Shown in pieces: positions 25,801 to 38,300 of a DNA stretch of 64,000 nucleotides. This stretch comes from Synanceia verrucosa. Its lineage: Eukaryota; Chordata; Actinopteri; Perciformes; Synanceiidae. Within the stretch, counting starts at the first letter, position 1. The number at the start of each line of letters is the position of its first letter. A model generated the notes under the pieces. That model was not told the origin of the DNA. It was given only the letters and a program-made list of their open reading frames with translations, and made no database searches. The translations under genes and the position numbers were made by a program. The DNA lies in contig CM056559.1 of assembly GCA_029721515.1 (NCBI GenBank), forward strand, positions 23,095,565 to 23,159,564. The letters run 5' to 3'.

Positions 25801-28800
25801 AATGATGTGTTTCATTCGCAGCCCCTGACGGCCCGCCGCAGGACGTCTCTCTGGAGCCCACCTCCCCTCAGAGCATCAAAGTTTCCTGGAAGGTAAAGTC
25901 CAAACTTTGTGTGTGTTACTGATGAGCTGCAGCACCGAAATAAATATCAGAATCAGAATCAGAAACAAGTTTATTGACAAATAAGTTTGCACAAACAAGA
26001 AATTTAACTTGGTGACTTGGTGCATGGCATATAGACAAAAAAAACATAAATCTATATACATATAAACATGTAAGTGTAGTGCACAGAAAAGAACTGAGGA
26101 TGATAAAGTGACGAAGAATAAATATGAATGCACTGTACATGTACATTCTGGCTCATTAGCTACAAATATTGCTGTTTATATATTATTTTATTGTTTTATT
26201 TAGAACCCAAAAAGGCTAACACCAACTTAAATATCTGAATGAAGAGTAAATAAACAAGCTGTTGATATAGCAAATGTGTTTATTGCTTCTTTTCACATAT
26301 ACATTTATGAAATTGAACAAAGTGGAGAAATTAAATTTAGTTTAGAACAACCAAGCTTCATTACAGTACCTCACATAAACCTCTGATATATCAATTCTCT
26401 ATTTGCTTTAGAGTTAGCGTTTCATGTTTGAGTCGTTTGGCTAAAAGTCACCACTTATCTCCTCTCCTGGCAGCCTCCCCAGAAGCACCTGCAGAACGGT
26501 GTGATCCGAGGCTACCAGGTGGGCTACAGGGAGTACAGCCCTGGTGGAAGCCACCAGTTCACCATCATCAGCCTGGACACCACAGGAGACACCACAGAGA
26601 GCATCGTGCTGGACAACCTGAAGAAGTTCACTCAGTACAGCGTGGTGGTGCAGGCCGCTAACAGGGCCGGCACCGGGCCGTCCTCACAGCAGGTCGTCAC
26701 CAAAACCCTGGAAGATGGTGGGTGGAGGTGTTGGTTGTTTTATGTTTCCCAGCTGAGGATCTTATAATTAGTTTAAGTCAGTATAATATTTTTTTATTAT
26801 TTTGAGGAATACATCACTTGCTGTCTTTTCTATGTTGGCCTTAAAGATGCAATGGCTCAACAGCGCTCCTTCATATTCCTGTGAAAAGGCTTCCCTCTAC
26901 TGGACGTTTGTTAAATTACATCATACAAACAAACAGCTTCATCTTCAGCACAGTTATTTCAAATACCAAATGTTTTATAGCAATTAATTAGGGATATAGT
27001 GACTGTATCACTATTTTGCATTTGATTTGACAACATTGATATATTTTGTTTTTTATGTCCTTTACACTTAGATTAATCATCAGGGATGCAGTTTTATTTA
27101 TTTCTGTCGTATCAAGGATCTAATCCATTCCACCATTTTTAGAATTTTAGAATTAAATGACACTTTTCTCAATAAAGAGGAAAAGGATTTGAGTGCTGTT
27201 TCATTGTTAGAGATGGTACAAAATTAGACTTGGACTTAACTTTATTGGTCCCTTTAGGATGACTCCCTCAGGGAACTTTAAATTATTCATGTACCCAAAC
27301 AGATGTTCCAGATGTAATATTTGGTGTCAGTGGATTGCCTTCCTGAGTGAACCTGCATAGTCAGCGTCCACTTTCCCCTCTTGTGTCTCTGGTAGTGCCG
27401 TCTCGGCCTCCTGAAAATGTCCTGGCTGTGGCAAAGTCCCCAGAGGTCATCTCTCTCTCCTGGATGCCTCTGCCCAGAGAGGCTCTCAATGGAAACCTGC
27501 AGGGATACAGAGTGATCTACTGGGCCAACCTGCCTGATGGAGGTACTCACATCGACACATCACTGACACTGATAGGAGCTTACTCGCACTGTACTTTACA
27601 TCAGCTGATTTTCATTGCTTTTGAGCTGGACAGGTGGTGCATCTTTGATAATAATAACAGGCTGTTTTGTATTGTTTATATAATCCCTATAATTAATCAA
27701 AATCGTCGTGGATGTTTCTTGTGATATAAAGGTGAAGGTTGTGGTGCTTTCTGGGTTTTTTCCCTGAATGTATACCCGGCTGTACAGCGGTGATCCAGCC
27801 CTGCAGTCTGGCTCGTCTCCATCAATAATTCACAAAGCAATAAGTCAGCTGTGAGCTCTGAGTGACAGGACACCAGGGGGTGGAGGGGGGAGGAATCAGA
27901 GCAGTAATGAAAAGTCAAATCCCTTCTGACTGCACTACATCATTCATACGTTGACTGTAAAATCTTAGCTCTCATCACGTTTTATAACTTTTGAATTCGC
28001 TGTTGTTGGTATTTTATCACTGTTGTGTGCCCAGCCTTATCAGTGCGTCTCCTCTCCTTTGTCAGAACTGGGGGAAATCAGGAACGTAACGACCAATCAG
28101 CCCTCTCTGGAGCTGGACGGTTTGGAGAAGTACACCAACTATAGCATCCAGGTGTTAGCCTTCACCAACGCTGGAGACGGAGTCCGCAGTGAACAGATCT
28201 ACGTCCGCACTAAAGAGGATGGTATGATATGTGAACAGAAACACTCCAAGTCATCTTCACCCTACCGTAAAATCACACTAGTGTTTGTCTTTACCGTTGT
28301 TATTTTCATAATTATTTTAGAGTTGAAAAACATTTCATGACATTTTTCAGGAGGTATTTTCAGGGATATTTGGTTTACAGTGATAAAACTTCACCCACTG
28401 TATGTTTAGTGTGATTTATACTTCCTAAAACTGCCTGTTTGTCTTGGCTGCACTCTTCTTCCTCAGTTCCTGGTCCTCCAGCGGGGGTTAAAGCTGCAGC
28501 CTCCAGCAGCTCTGTGGTGTTTGTCTCCTGGCTGCCTCCACTCAAACTCAATGGCATCATCAGGAAATACATTGTCTTCTGCTCCAACCTGCATCCGATG
28601 GTAATAGCATTTGTTTACCAAAACACTGTCCGTGATCTCTTTCAAATTTTGCTGCTGCAGGAAGCTCCGGATCAAATCATCTGTTATGAAAAGCAAACAA
28701 TAGTTTTCTCCTCTGGACTCTGCTGCTTCCCAGTGATACATTATTCTCTCCTCTCTCTGTGGGTTTTACAGGTGATGAGCGAGTTTGAAGCGTCTCCAGA

Positions 28801-31800
28801 TGCGTATTTCTACAGAATTCCCAATCTGGCTCGAAACAGACAGTACAGTATCTGGGTGGTGGCTGTGACGGCTGCTGGTCATGGCAACAACAGTGAGAAG
28901 ATCACAGTGGAGCCTCTGGCCAAAGGTACAGTAATCTTTCACATTGTTTAGATTCAACATCTAAGGCATAGAAAGGTTTTTCATAGTGTGGTAAAACATC
29001 TCAGTGTTTACTGTAACATGCTTAAAAATGTGATTTATCAGAAATATCGTCTCCTTTTAGGCAACAGTAGCTGATAACAGTGTGTCTTATTGTGTGTTTG
29101 TGTGTTTTTTAGCTCCAGCCAGGATTCTGACCTTCAATGGGACAGTGACCACTCCCTGGATGAAGGACATAGTTTTACCTTGCAAGGCTGTTGGAGACCC
29201 TCCTCCTACCATCAAGTGGCTGAAGGGAAAGTAAGTCAGACACAAACAATCACTTAGTGCTGCTCAAACAGCATCATGGCTTTTCATCCTAGTCTAAAGT
29301 AATTAACATTGTTTCCGTCTCCAGCACTAATGGAACTCCTACACCCGTCCTTGTGGATGGTCGTCGTAGTGTCCATGGTAACGGCAGCTTCATCATTCGC
29401 ACGGTGAAAGCAGAGGATTCTGGGAACTACAGCTGTGTGGCCAGCAACAACTGGGGGTCAGATGAGATCACGCTCAACCTGCAGGTCCAAGGTAAGAAGT
29501 GGCAGAGTGCATGTTAAAGAGGCATGATGGGAATGTCTTTAAAATATAACTTAATTCAGGTTGATAATGCAACATATAAAAATATAATGGGAAATAATGC
29601 AGTAAGGCTCTTAATCACTCCTGTAGCACTTAATATTATCTTTTCCGAGTTGTCTTTTATTTGGGCAAGTGACCTATTTACATCGATAAAACATGAATAA
29701 ATATCAATTAGTTTATAAACCCCAGCAACTGAATAGCTCATAAATGTGATGCAGCACATTTCCTGCACATTCAAACATAGCCCAACATGTTAGTGTGGAG
29801 AGATTTTAGCACTACGAGAATGAAGTTTGTGTCCCAGCACTGAAAGACATGAGGCAGTTTAACATGAATACTAACCGTATGGTCAACTTTGTTTGTCCTC
29901 AGTCCCTCCTGACCAGCCACGCCTCACAGTTACCAAGACAACCACCACATCCATCACATTGTCATGGATACCTGGAGACAACGGAGGGAGCTCCATCAGA
30001 GGTGAGCGACACAGCAGCACACACAGATGAATCTGAAACAGCACATTCAGTTTCATCACAACTTAACGTGATGAACATCAACACAAATGTGCTTCAGCTA
30101 CAGCCGCACAATGTCCTTTACATACAGAGGAATCTCCCTCCTCCTCCTTTACTCTGGTCCAACATCCCTGTTTCTCATTATCTGCTGGTTCGGCTGAATA
30201 CTCGAGTCCTAAAAGGTAGATTAAAAAGCAGCAGGGAGGATTAGGTCTGTTTAAGTGAAAGATTAAAGCGCTCCATCTTAAATAAAGCGCAATCACAGAG
30301 AGACTCTCCGTGGTGATTCATCATCACTCCTGATCATCCGCTCAGTGTGAACGCTGTTCATGATGCCTTCTCTGTGATATTTGTTTTTGCTTCCCTGCTC
30401 ACAGCGTCATCTATCACCAAAACTCTATCTTTAGCCAGGCTTGAAGCGTGCTGTAGGGAAGGAAATGTTTGTCACTTTAGTTCCCATAACTATATCTAAA
30501 TAACTGAATGATTGGATGGATCACCATAAAATTCAGTACGGACATCCATGGTGCCCTGAGGATGAATCTTAATGACCTCTGACTTTTTATTTTGTCCCAG
30601 CAACTAGTCAACACCTTCAGCACTTGTTTATTTGCTTAGTTTTAATAAAAATAACGACTGAATTCCTGTTAGCAGCTGTACAAGATTGTAATATGTTTCC
30701 ATGGGTCAGTTCATCTGCAGTAGTTGGTTGTCCACACTTTCATATTAAAAACAGACAACTTTGTTACTTATTATTCAGCTCCAAGTGAGGCTAAATTGAA
30801 TAAATAAATGCGGAAAGACAGGTATCTTTTATATCAGTATATCTTGAATTGAATTGTTTAGCTGTTTGTCTTGTCATTCTGTTTAGAGGTTTAAAGTTTT
30901 ACATCCACCAATAATGAAAATGTGCTCTCAAATGTAAGTGAGTATTCATTAAGAGTTTTCCACAGAGGTAATAAGACATTAATTTACGTGTAAATCAAAG
31001 TACATTTTTTCTGTATAATGACTTTTCAAACCTTCTGTCCCAGGTTACATCCTGCAGTACTCAGAAGACAACAGCGAGCAGTGGGGCAGTTTTCCCATCA
31101 GCCCCAGTGAACGTTCGTACCGTCTGGAGAACCTGAAGTGCGGCACCTGGTACAAATTCACCCTGACGGCCCAGAATGCAGTGGGGCCAGGGCGCATCAG
31201 TGAAATCATTGAAGCTAAGACCCATGGGAAAGGTAGGGAACTGAATTAGCCTGCTACATTTTTAGATTTTGGCGCTGTGATAATCACGTTGCTTCACAAA
31301 CCTACAGTCTATTGCAGTTTTCTCATATAACTCTAGAGGTAGAATGAATAAGGGAATATTTTCTGTTCTCAGTGAAATTAGATGACATGATGCTATTTTG
31401 TTTTCATTGATCGTAAAAATTCATAACTCAAAGCTGCCATAAAACTGAAAAATTACTATATTCCTCTAGTTCACTCAGTGCTGGTCGTCCAGTATTCATG
31501 TGTTATTTGACTTTCTTCATGAAAAGCTTTATAAAAGTTTGATGTTGATCAACTCAGAGACATTTTGTCAAAAGTTATCTTGTCCAGGTTGCAGCTTCAC
31601 CCTCGCTCTGTCTGCTCCTCAGAACCACAGTTTGCCAAAGAACATGAACTCTTCACCAGCATCAACTCCACCAGGGCCAGACTCAACCTGGTCGGCTGGA
31701 ACAACGGCGGCTGTCCAATCACCTCCTTCATCCTGGAGTACCGAGCGGTGGACTCGACCACATGGACCACTGCCCAGCGCACTTCGCTGACCAAGAGCTA

Positions 31801-34800
31801 CATCCTGTACGACTTGCAGGAGGCGACCTGGTACGAGCTGCAGATGAAGGTCACCAACAGCGCCGGCTCAGCAGAAAAGAGGATCACCTTCGCTACTCTC
31901 AATGCTGATGGAAGTGAGTTTGGATTAAACAGAGTTGCACGGATAGCGAGGAGTGAGGGGTAATTTAAGAACATTTTAAAAAGTCAGAAAAACATCTCTC
32001 CAAACTGTCCCTCTTGTTAGTTTACCCCGACTATAAATTACATGGAGCAGGAAAGCCCCAGCAGTCCATTTATGTCTCATTTAGTGAAGCGTTTAAGCCA
32101 CAGACATACCGTTGTACCGCTGTATTATCTGTATTATAAACTTAATAACCATGTCAACGTTGATTTATCAAGACTGCCTGTCTGTCTGTGAGCTTATCGG
32201 TCTGACTTATGTCTTACTTCCAGTGGGAGATTCCCAGTAAGATCTAGTGTAGAAGTAAAATAACTGTGAGACAACATTGATTTCTGATGTGCTGATTGAT
32301 CTCAATCATCTCACAATGCTGGAAGCTGGAAGGATTGGCAGGCTATACAAGAAAAATGACAACATTATCATATTTATTTACTTGTGCACTTTGTGAGTCA
32401 GTGTGAAGAGCCACGCTACAGCTCTGCCTTTGCACTTAAAGAGTATTTGTGATTAGGACAGTTTTGTCAGCAGGTTCAGCTGTTGCAGAAAACAGGACGG
32501 TCTACAGATTCTCCTCAGGCTGTGGTGTTGATGTATCTGCCTCTGGCTACAGATAGTGTCAGTCGTACACAAAGGAAGTGTAGAAGCTGTAAGGAAGGAT
32601 AGGAGGAGGTGAGAGCTCTGTGCTGCACTCCAGACCATTCATTAATTTCCTTTGAAGGGTTTTTCTGAGACATGTTAGCTGCCTGTCAGGATGTAACGTG
32701 TGAAAGCATGTGCTTTTGCATGTTTGTGTGGATTCTGTTGTCAGTGTGACAGTGGGTCTGCAACAGAGCTGCAGCAAGAGCAGCCCAGGAGGCTAAAAGC
32801 ACATAGTCTCTTTTAAACCTGGCACCCCAGCTTCAGTCTCTGCTGTGACCAGAGAAAAATATAGTGAGAGAGGAGACTTTAGGAAACTCCTTTGACCCCA
32901 CTGACAGGAGATCAGGGTTTAAACTAAACTCAAGTTAGAGACTAGATTACTTTTCTAATGTGTTCAGAGGAACATACAACTAGAACAAATGAAGCTTAAG
33001 GAATTTACAGTATAGTTTTTTTTTAAGTTCACTCAATAAAAGCATGCATCTTTATAACCATTAACTGTGTTGTATAAAGATTTACCTTTTACCCTTTACT
33101 TACATGAATCATGAAGATGTCACGCCTCATCTAAAAAATAGATTTAAGTCTGAACATTCAGACGAGGCTCTTGGTGTCTGATTGACTCCTCATAAATGTC
33201 TCAACATCGTTATTTCCAAGGTACGATCCCCCCGTTGCTGAAAACAGGAGATCCCATTTCAGACAACATGTCAGGCAGCGGAGGTCTGAAGATGGTGGTG
33301 ACCATCACCTCTGTCCTCGTGGTCGCTGTTCTCGTCTTCATCATGCTCATGGTGCTAAAGAGGAGGCGGAGGGAGCAGAGGCTCAAGAGACTCAGAGGTG
33401 GGTTGAAGACTGAACTACGCTGCACATTATTTAGCCTCTAAACACACAGACATACTGTATACACACAGGTTCAACCTCCTGTACATCCAGCCTATTAGTA
33501 CCATGTAATTATATTTTTATACTCTGCATCTGAATCTATGTCAAAAGAAGCTAAACTTTGCTTTTATAATGAAGAAGCTCCTGTACTTGTCTCTTCAGGA
33601 CAAACTCCTCCATGTTCTTACTAACGATCCCTTCTCTGCCTTTTTATAAGCAGCATTGTCAGTGATTGTGCAGTTTTTCCACAGCTGTATCTTATCAACT
33701 AGGACAGTACTATTATTGTATTAACCGCCTGTTTGCTGACTTCACAGATGCCAAAAGCCTGGCAGAAATGCTGATGAGGTACGTATGCTTAATTTTAATT
33801 TATGCCTGCTGTTTTCCTTTGAGCAGCGACCATAAATCACAATGTAGACCAGAATTACAGTACCTATCAGTAAAAATCAAATATGTTGCATTCAGGATAT
33901 GCTGTCCCTCCTGCCTTCTTATAGCTACTTATCAACTTAAATGGAATTGAATTTCATTTTCATTTCTGCGATACAATGCAGAACCACGCAGCTGAAATGT
34001 AATGAAATTTTCCCATTAATCTGCTCAGTAAGAACACACGGACTCCAGACACAGTGAACAAGCAGCAGCAGACGTTAAGGATGCACATCGACATCCCCAG
34101 AGCCCAGCTCCTCATTGAGGAGAGGGACACCATGGAGACAATCGGTAGGACACTCAAAGAGACACCTTGTGCTCATCAGTCACCATGTCCATTATGCTTA
34201 TGAGTGACATGATTGTTTTTTGTTCCCTCCTGCATCCCTCTTGTTTTTCTCCCTTTCTTTCTTCCCTCAGATGACAGGTCCACTGTGCTGCTGACAGACA
34301 ATGACTTTGGGGAGACTAATAAGCAAAAGTCCTCCACAGTGACCCACACAGTCCACTACCAGTCTCTGTCCCAGGCCACCGGACCACTGGTGGACGTGTC
34401 CGATGCCAGGCCTGGAACCAGTGAGTCCCACCACCGTCAGTGCTCATCATTTATTTCCTTTATTACTAATATTAATACTAGACCTGTGTTACTAACAATA
34501 ACATGATGTATGACATGCTTTTTATTTGGTAGCACTGCCTATGTTCCTCCTGAATCTGCATGGTTGTACTGTATTATGGGAGATGGATGTTATTGCCACC
34601 GTAAAAAACAAACACTGGTGAAAGCATTTTACTGCACATTCATCTGAATGACATGCAAGGCAAATAGCTTTTCCACCTTAACCGAGCGCCGCCCTCGTGC
34701 AGCTTGAGCCACCTTCCAGCAGAGAGATCACAAAGGCATTGCAGCTGTGCTGCAGAGCGGCCTCTGGGCTTCTGCTGTTTGAGCTCCACTGAAGCAGAAC

Positions 34801-35286
34801 AGATGAAGAGTAGTGATCTCCCTGCCTCTTCTTGACACGTCCTCACCTGATTGCTCTGCTCCAACTGGCCAGCTGGACCTGAGTGCACACACAGATGTGG
34901 ACACACACTCAGATTAGTGGTGCACCGAAATTATTTTGTGCACACTGTGCAGAAAGCGGATCTTTTCCCACCAAAATTAGCTGATACAGAGGTCATCACT
35001 AATTCAAGGATTCAAGGTGTTTTTTCAAGATTCAAGAGTCTTTATTTTCATTTTACACATGTAACAAAATTTTGTAGAGTTTCTCAGTTTAAAGGAACAC
35101 ATAAATAAGAATAAAGATGTAAATATATGTATATGTAATATTTGCAGCAGAAATTTAATATATGAACAGTAGGGAAACATGTTTATCTGTACAATGAAAT
35201 ACTTCCTTTGCTATTCACAATGAATACCAAGCAATAATGTGTAAAAATAGATAAAAAAGGATTTAAAAAAATAGATGTGCGATGTG

Positions 35287-35352
<66 letters not shown>

Positions 35353-38300
35353 ACACACACACACAATTGAGGTAATAATATCATAATACTAATTTTTACT
35401 TACATGAGTTTTAGTGCAGGTACAGTATGTGCTGAATGCTGAATGGTTTGACATTTAAACAGAAACACAAAATATCATTCAGCTCTTGGCTCAGTAGCAT
35501 CTGAGTTTTTTCATGAACATAGTATTTGTTATCTGCCATCACCAACAGTGCGCTCACGAGCTGTCGGTAGGCTGGAAAAGCGCTATACAAATGCAACACC
35601 ACATTCGTAACGCACAGCGTAATACAAACACATGCACAGGGACAATATCACGCACACACATGCATTTACACCCCAGTATACAGTCGTATGATTGGTTTGT
35701 TGAACCCAGCCAGTGGGGCATGAACCCTGTTTGCTGACTCATCCCTTTTCGGTCTCCTCCTGCTGTTGGACAAACATCTCCATCATTTCTACCCTCCATC
35801 CCCACTGATAGGATTACTGACCTACTACAATTACCAGCACCATTCTTCTCTGCAGGCCTTTTCTAAAAGGTCTCGCTCTGATTTGACCCAGCGGTGCACA
35901 GAGCAGCAGCCTGAATATGATACTATTTATACGTCTGTATGGAGACAGATAAGATGGATGATAAAGTTTTTGCAGGGAGCTATGGGATGGTGATGTTTGG
36001 TGTTCACTGAAGAGCTGAGCTGTGGGAAAGACAAGTATTCCCCTTTTCGTTCTTAGATTCCAGCTATAAATCATGTCGTTTCTGGTGAGCCATGTCTAAA
36101 CAGCTGTTTGCATGTTAGCAGGGTCACTGTGTGAAAGAACAAAACTTAATGCGGGGGAATTCCGTGATTGGTTTATGTTTATCAAGGATTAGATGTCTTT
36201 TTTTTTATTCTGTACATTGATGAAAGGAGGATTTTATTTCCATTCTGTTATTGACAGAGTCATTTGGAAATTAAATACTCTCTTAGAGACCAACACAATT
36301 CTCATGAAAACAAATTTGAAGCAATTTATCCATTCTCCAACCCTAATGTCCAGTCCCACACCAATCTGGGCTTTCGAATGGAATAATGATTTAATGCACA
36401 ATATTTATTTACAGAATATAAATTTTGAGGGACGTAATCCCTCTATGAGATTCTAATTAGAAAAAGTGAGAGTTAGACTCATATTCATTCAGTTGTTATC
36501 ATCTCTGTTCACCAGATCCCACTGCCAGACGCACTGCCAAAGCCGGTCCTGCCGCGGCTCGGAGCCGCTACGCCAGCCAGTGGACCCTGAACCGGCCGCA
36601 CCCCACCAGCTCCTCGCACACCTTGACCACCGACTGGAGACTCCCGACGCCACGCGCCACTGGATCTGTGGACAAGGAGAGTGACAGCTACAGCGTCAGC
36701 CCCTCACAGGATACAGGTAGACTTCCATACAATTCTATATGTATTAACTGTTGTTATATGGAGTGTTAATGTGTTTTTCACATTGTTGTTACTCTGTACA
36801 CATGGCATCTATTGCACGTCTGTCCATCCTGAGGAGGGATCCCTCCTCTGTTGCTCTTCCTGAGGTTTCTTCCGTTTCTTTTTCCCTGTTAAAAGGGTTT
36901 TTAGGGGTTTTTAGTTTTTCCTTAGTCGATGTGAGGGTCGTTTGTAAAGGACAGAGGGTGTCATATCCTGTGCAGACTGTAAAGCCCTCTGAGGATAATT
37001 TGTGATATTGGGCTATATTGACTTGACGTGACAAGAGCAGACTGGAGGTTTTTATAGTTAGAAGGTTGTGTGTGTGACAGAAGTCAACATGGTCAAGTTT
37101 CACAGTGACTTCTGTGCAGTCCAAAACACATCAGCAGCAGTTTTTCCTTCTGAAAGGAAGGCTGAACACAACCACACAACTTCCTCCTTCTCTCCCATGT
37201 TTTTATTAGCTATCTATGTGCTGTATAAACTATATTTAAACACCACACAAATTAAGCAAAATTTCACCCATATTTCAAAATATTTAGTGCTGCACTGTGC
37301 TAATTAAACTGGTGTGTTTCTCAGATCGTGCACGAAGCAGCATGGTATCGACAGAGAGTGCATCCTCCACCTATGAGGAGCTGGCCAGAGCCTACGAACA
37401 CGCCAAGATGGAGGAGCAGCTCCGCCACGCCAAGTTCACCATCACCGAGTGCTTCATCTCGGACACCTCGTCTGAACAAATGACAGCAGGGACCAACGAC
37501 TACACTGACAGCCTGACCTCCAGCACGCCGTCTGAATCGGGCATCTGCCGCTTTACCGCCTCGCCGCCCAAACCTCAGGATGTCAGTCGGGTCATGACCA
37601 TGGCCGTTCCTAAGGCACACAGACCTGGTGAGGAAGTGGGGTTTGCTACACGACTCATTCAGCCTCGAATTTCCCCTAAATCACTGAGCAACCCCTCTGT
37701 CTCCTGTCCGTCCCAACATCATATTATACTGATTTCATGTTAATTTTCTACAACAAACTGAAAAAAAATCAGGAGGATGAGGCAGAAATCAACACATTCG
37801 ACCTCAAGTTCATTCTTTTGAACGGTTTTGCCAATAATAATAGTAGCAATAGCAATAACAGCAATAATAGTTTTTGAGGTTTAACTCATTGAGTGCCTTG
37901 TGTCAGTGTTTTTGCCCATTTTGAGTCATATTTCAAGAGCCACAGAATATTTTGTACTATGTCTCTGAAAACACTGAATAGCTCAAATGAAAGAAGAGAC
38001 TCTCTATTTCATCATGGAAAAATGTTTGTTTTTACCTTGTTCCATTCTTGTTTTATCAGAGGTAGAGTAGAGGACACTTTAACCAAAATCACCACTTTTT
38101 GTCCAGAATCCGTCCGTTTTGCTCTCTAATCTCAATCGTCTCCACTTCCTGCTTTGATCTCTGTGGTGTATACCGTCTCTTTATCCTCTGACTACATCTC
38201 CCAGAAGCCCCAACATTACTCACAGGTTGTGGGAGACCGTGATCAGCAACCTGCTGCAGAAAAACCACTTTGACGTTTTATTACATCAGAGTTAAAGGGG

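Larger units (their letters stand above)
34421..36515 (+). other. dscam intron in the cytoplasmic region
   Basis: Holds an antisense LINE-like tail (35001-35120) and a long AT tract (35288-35350). No exon is seen. Confidence 0.7.

Noticed and set aside
34640..34906. Minus-strand 88-codon open frame in a dscam intron
   Set aside because: No homology that I recognise and no promoter or poly(A) context.
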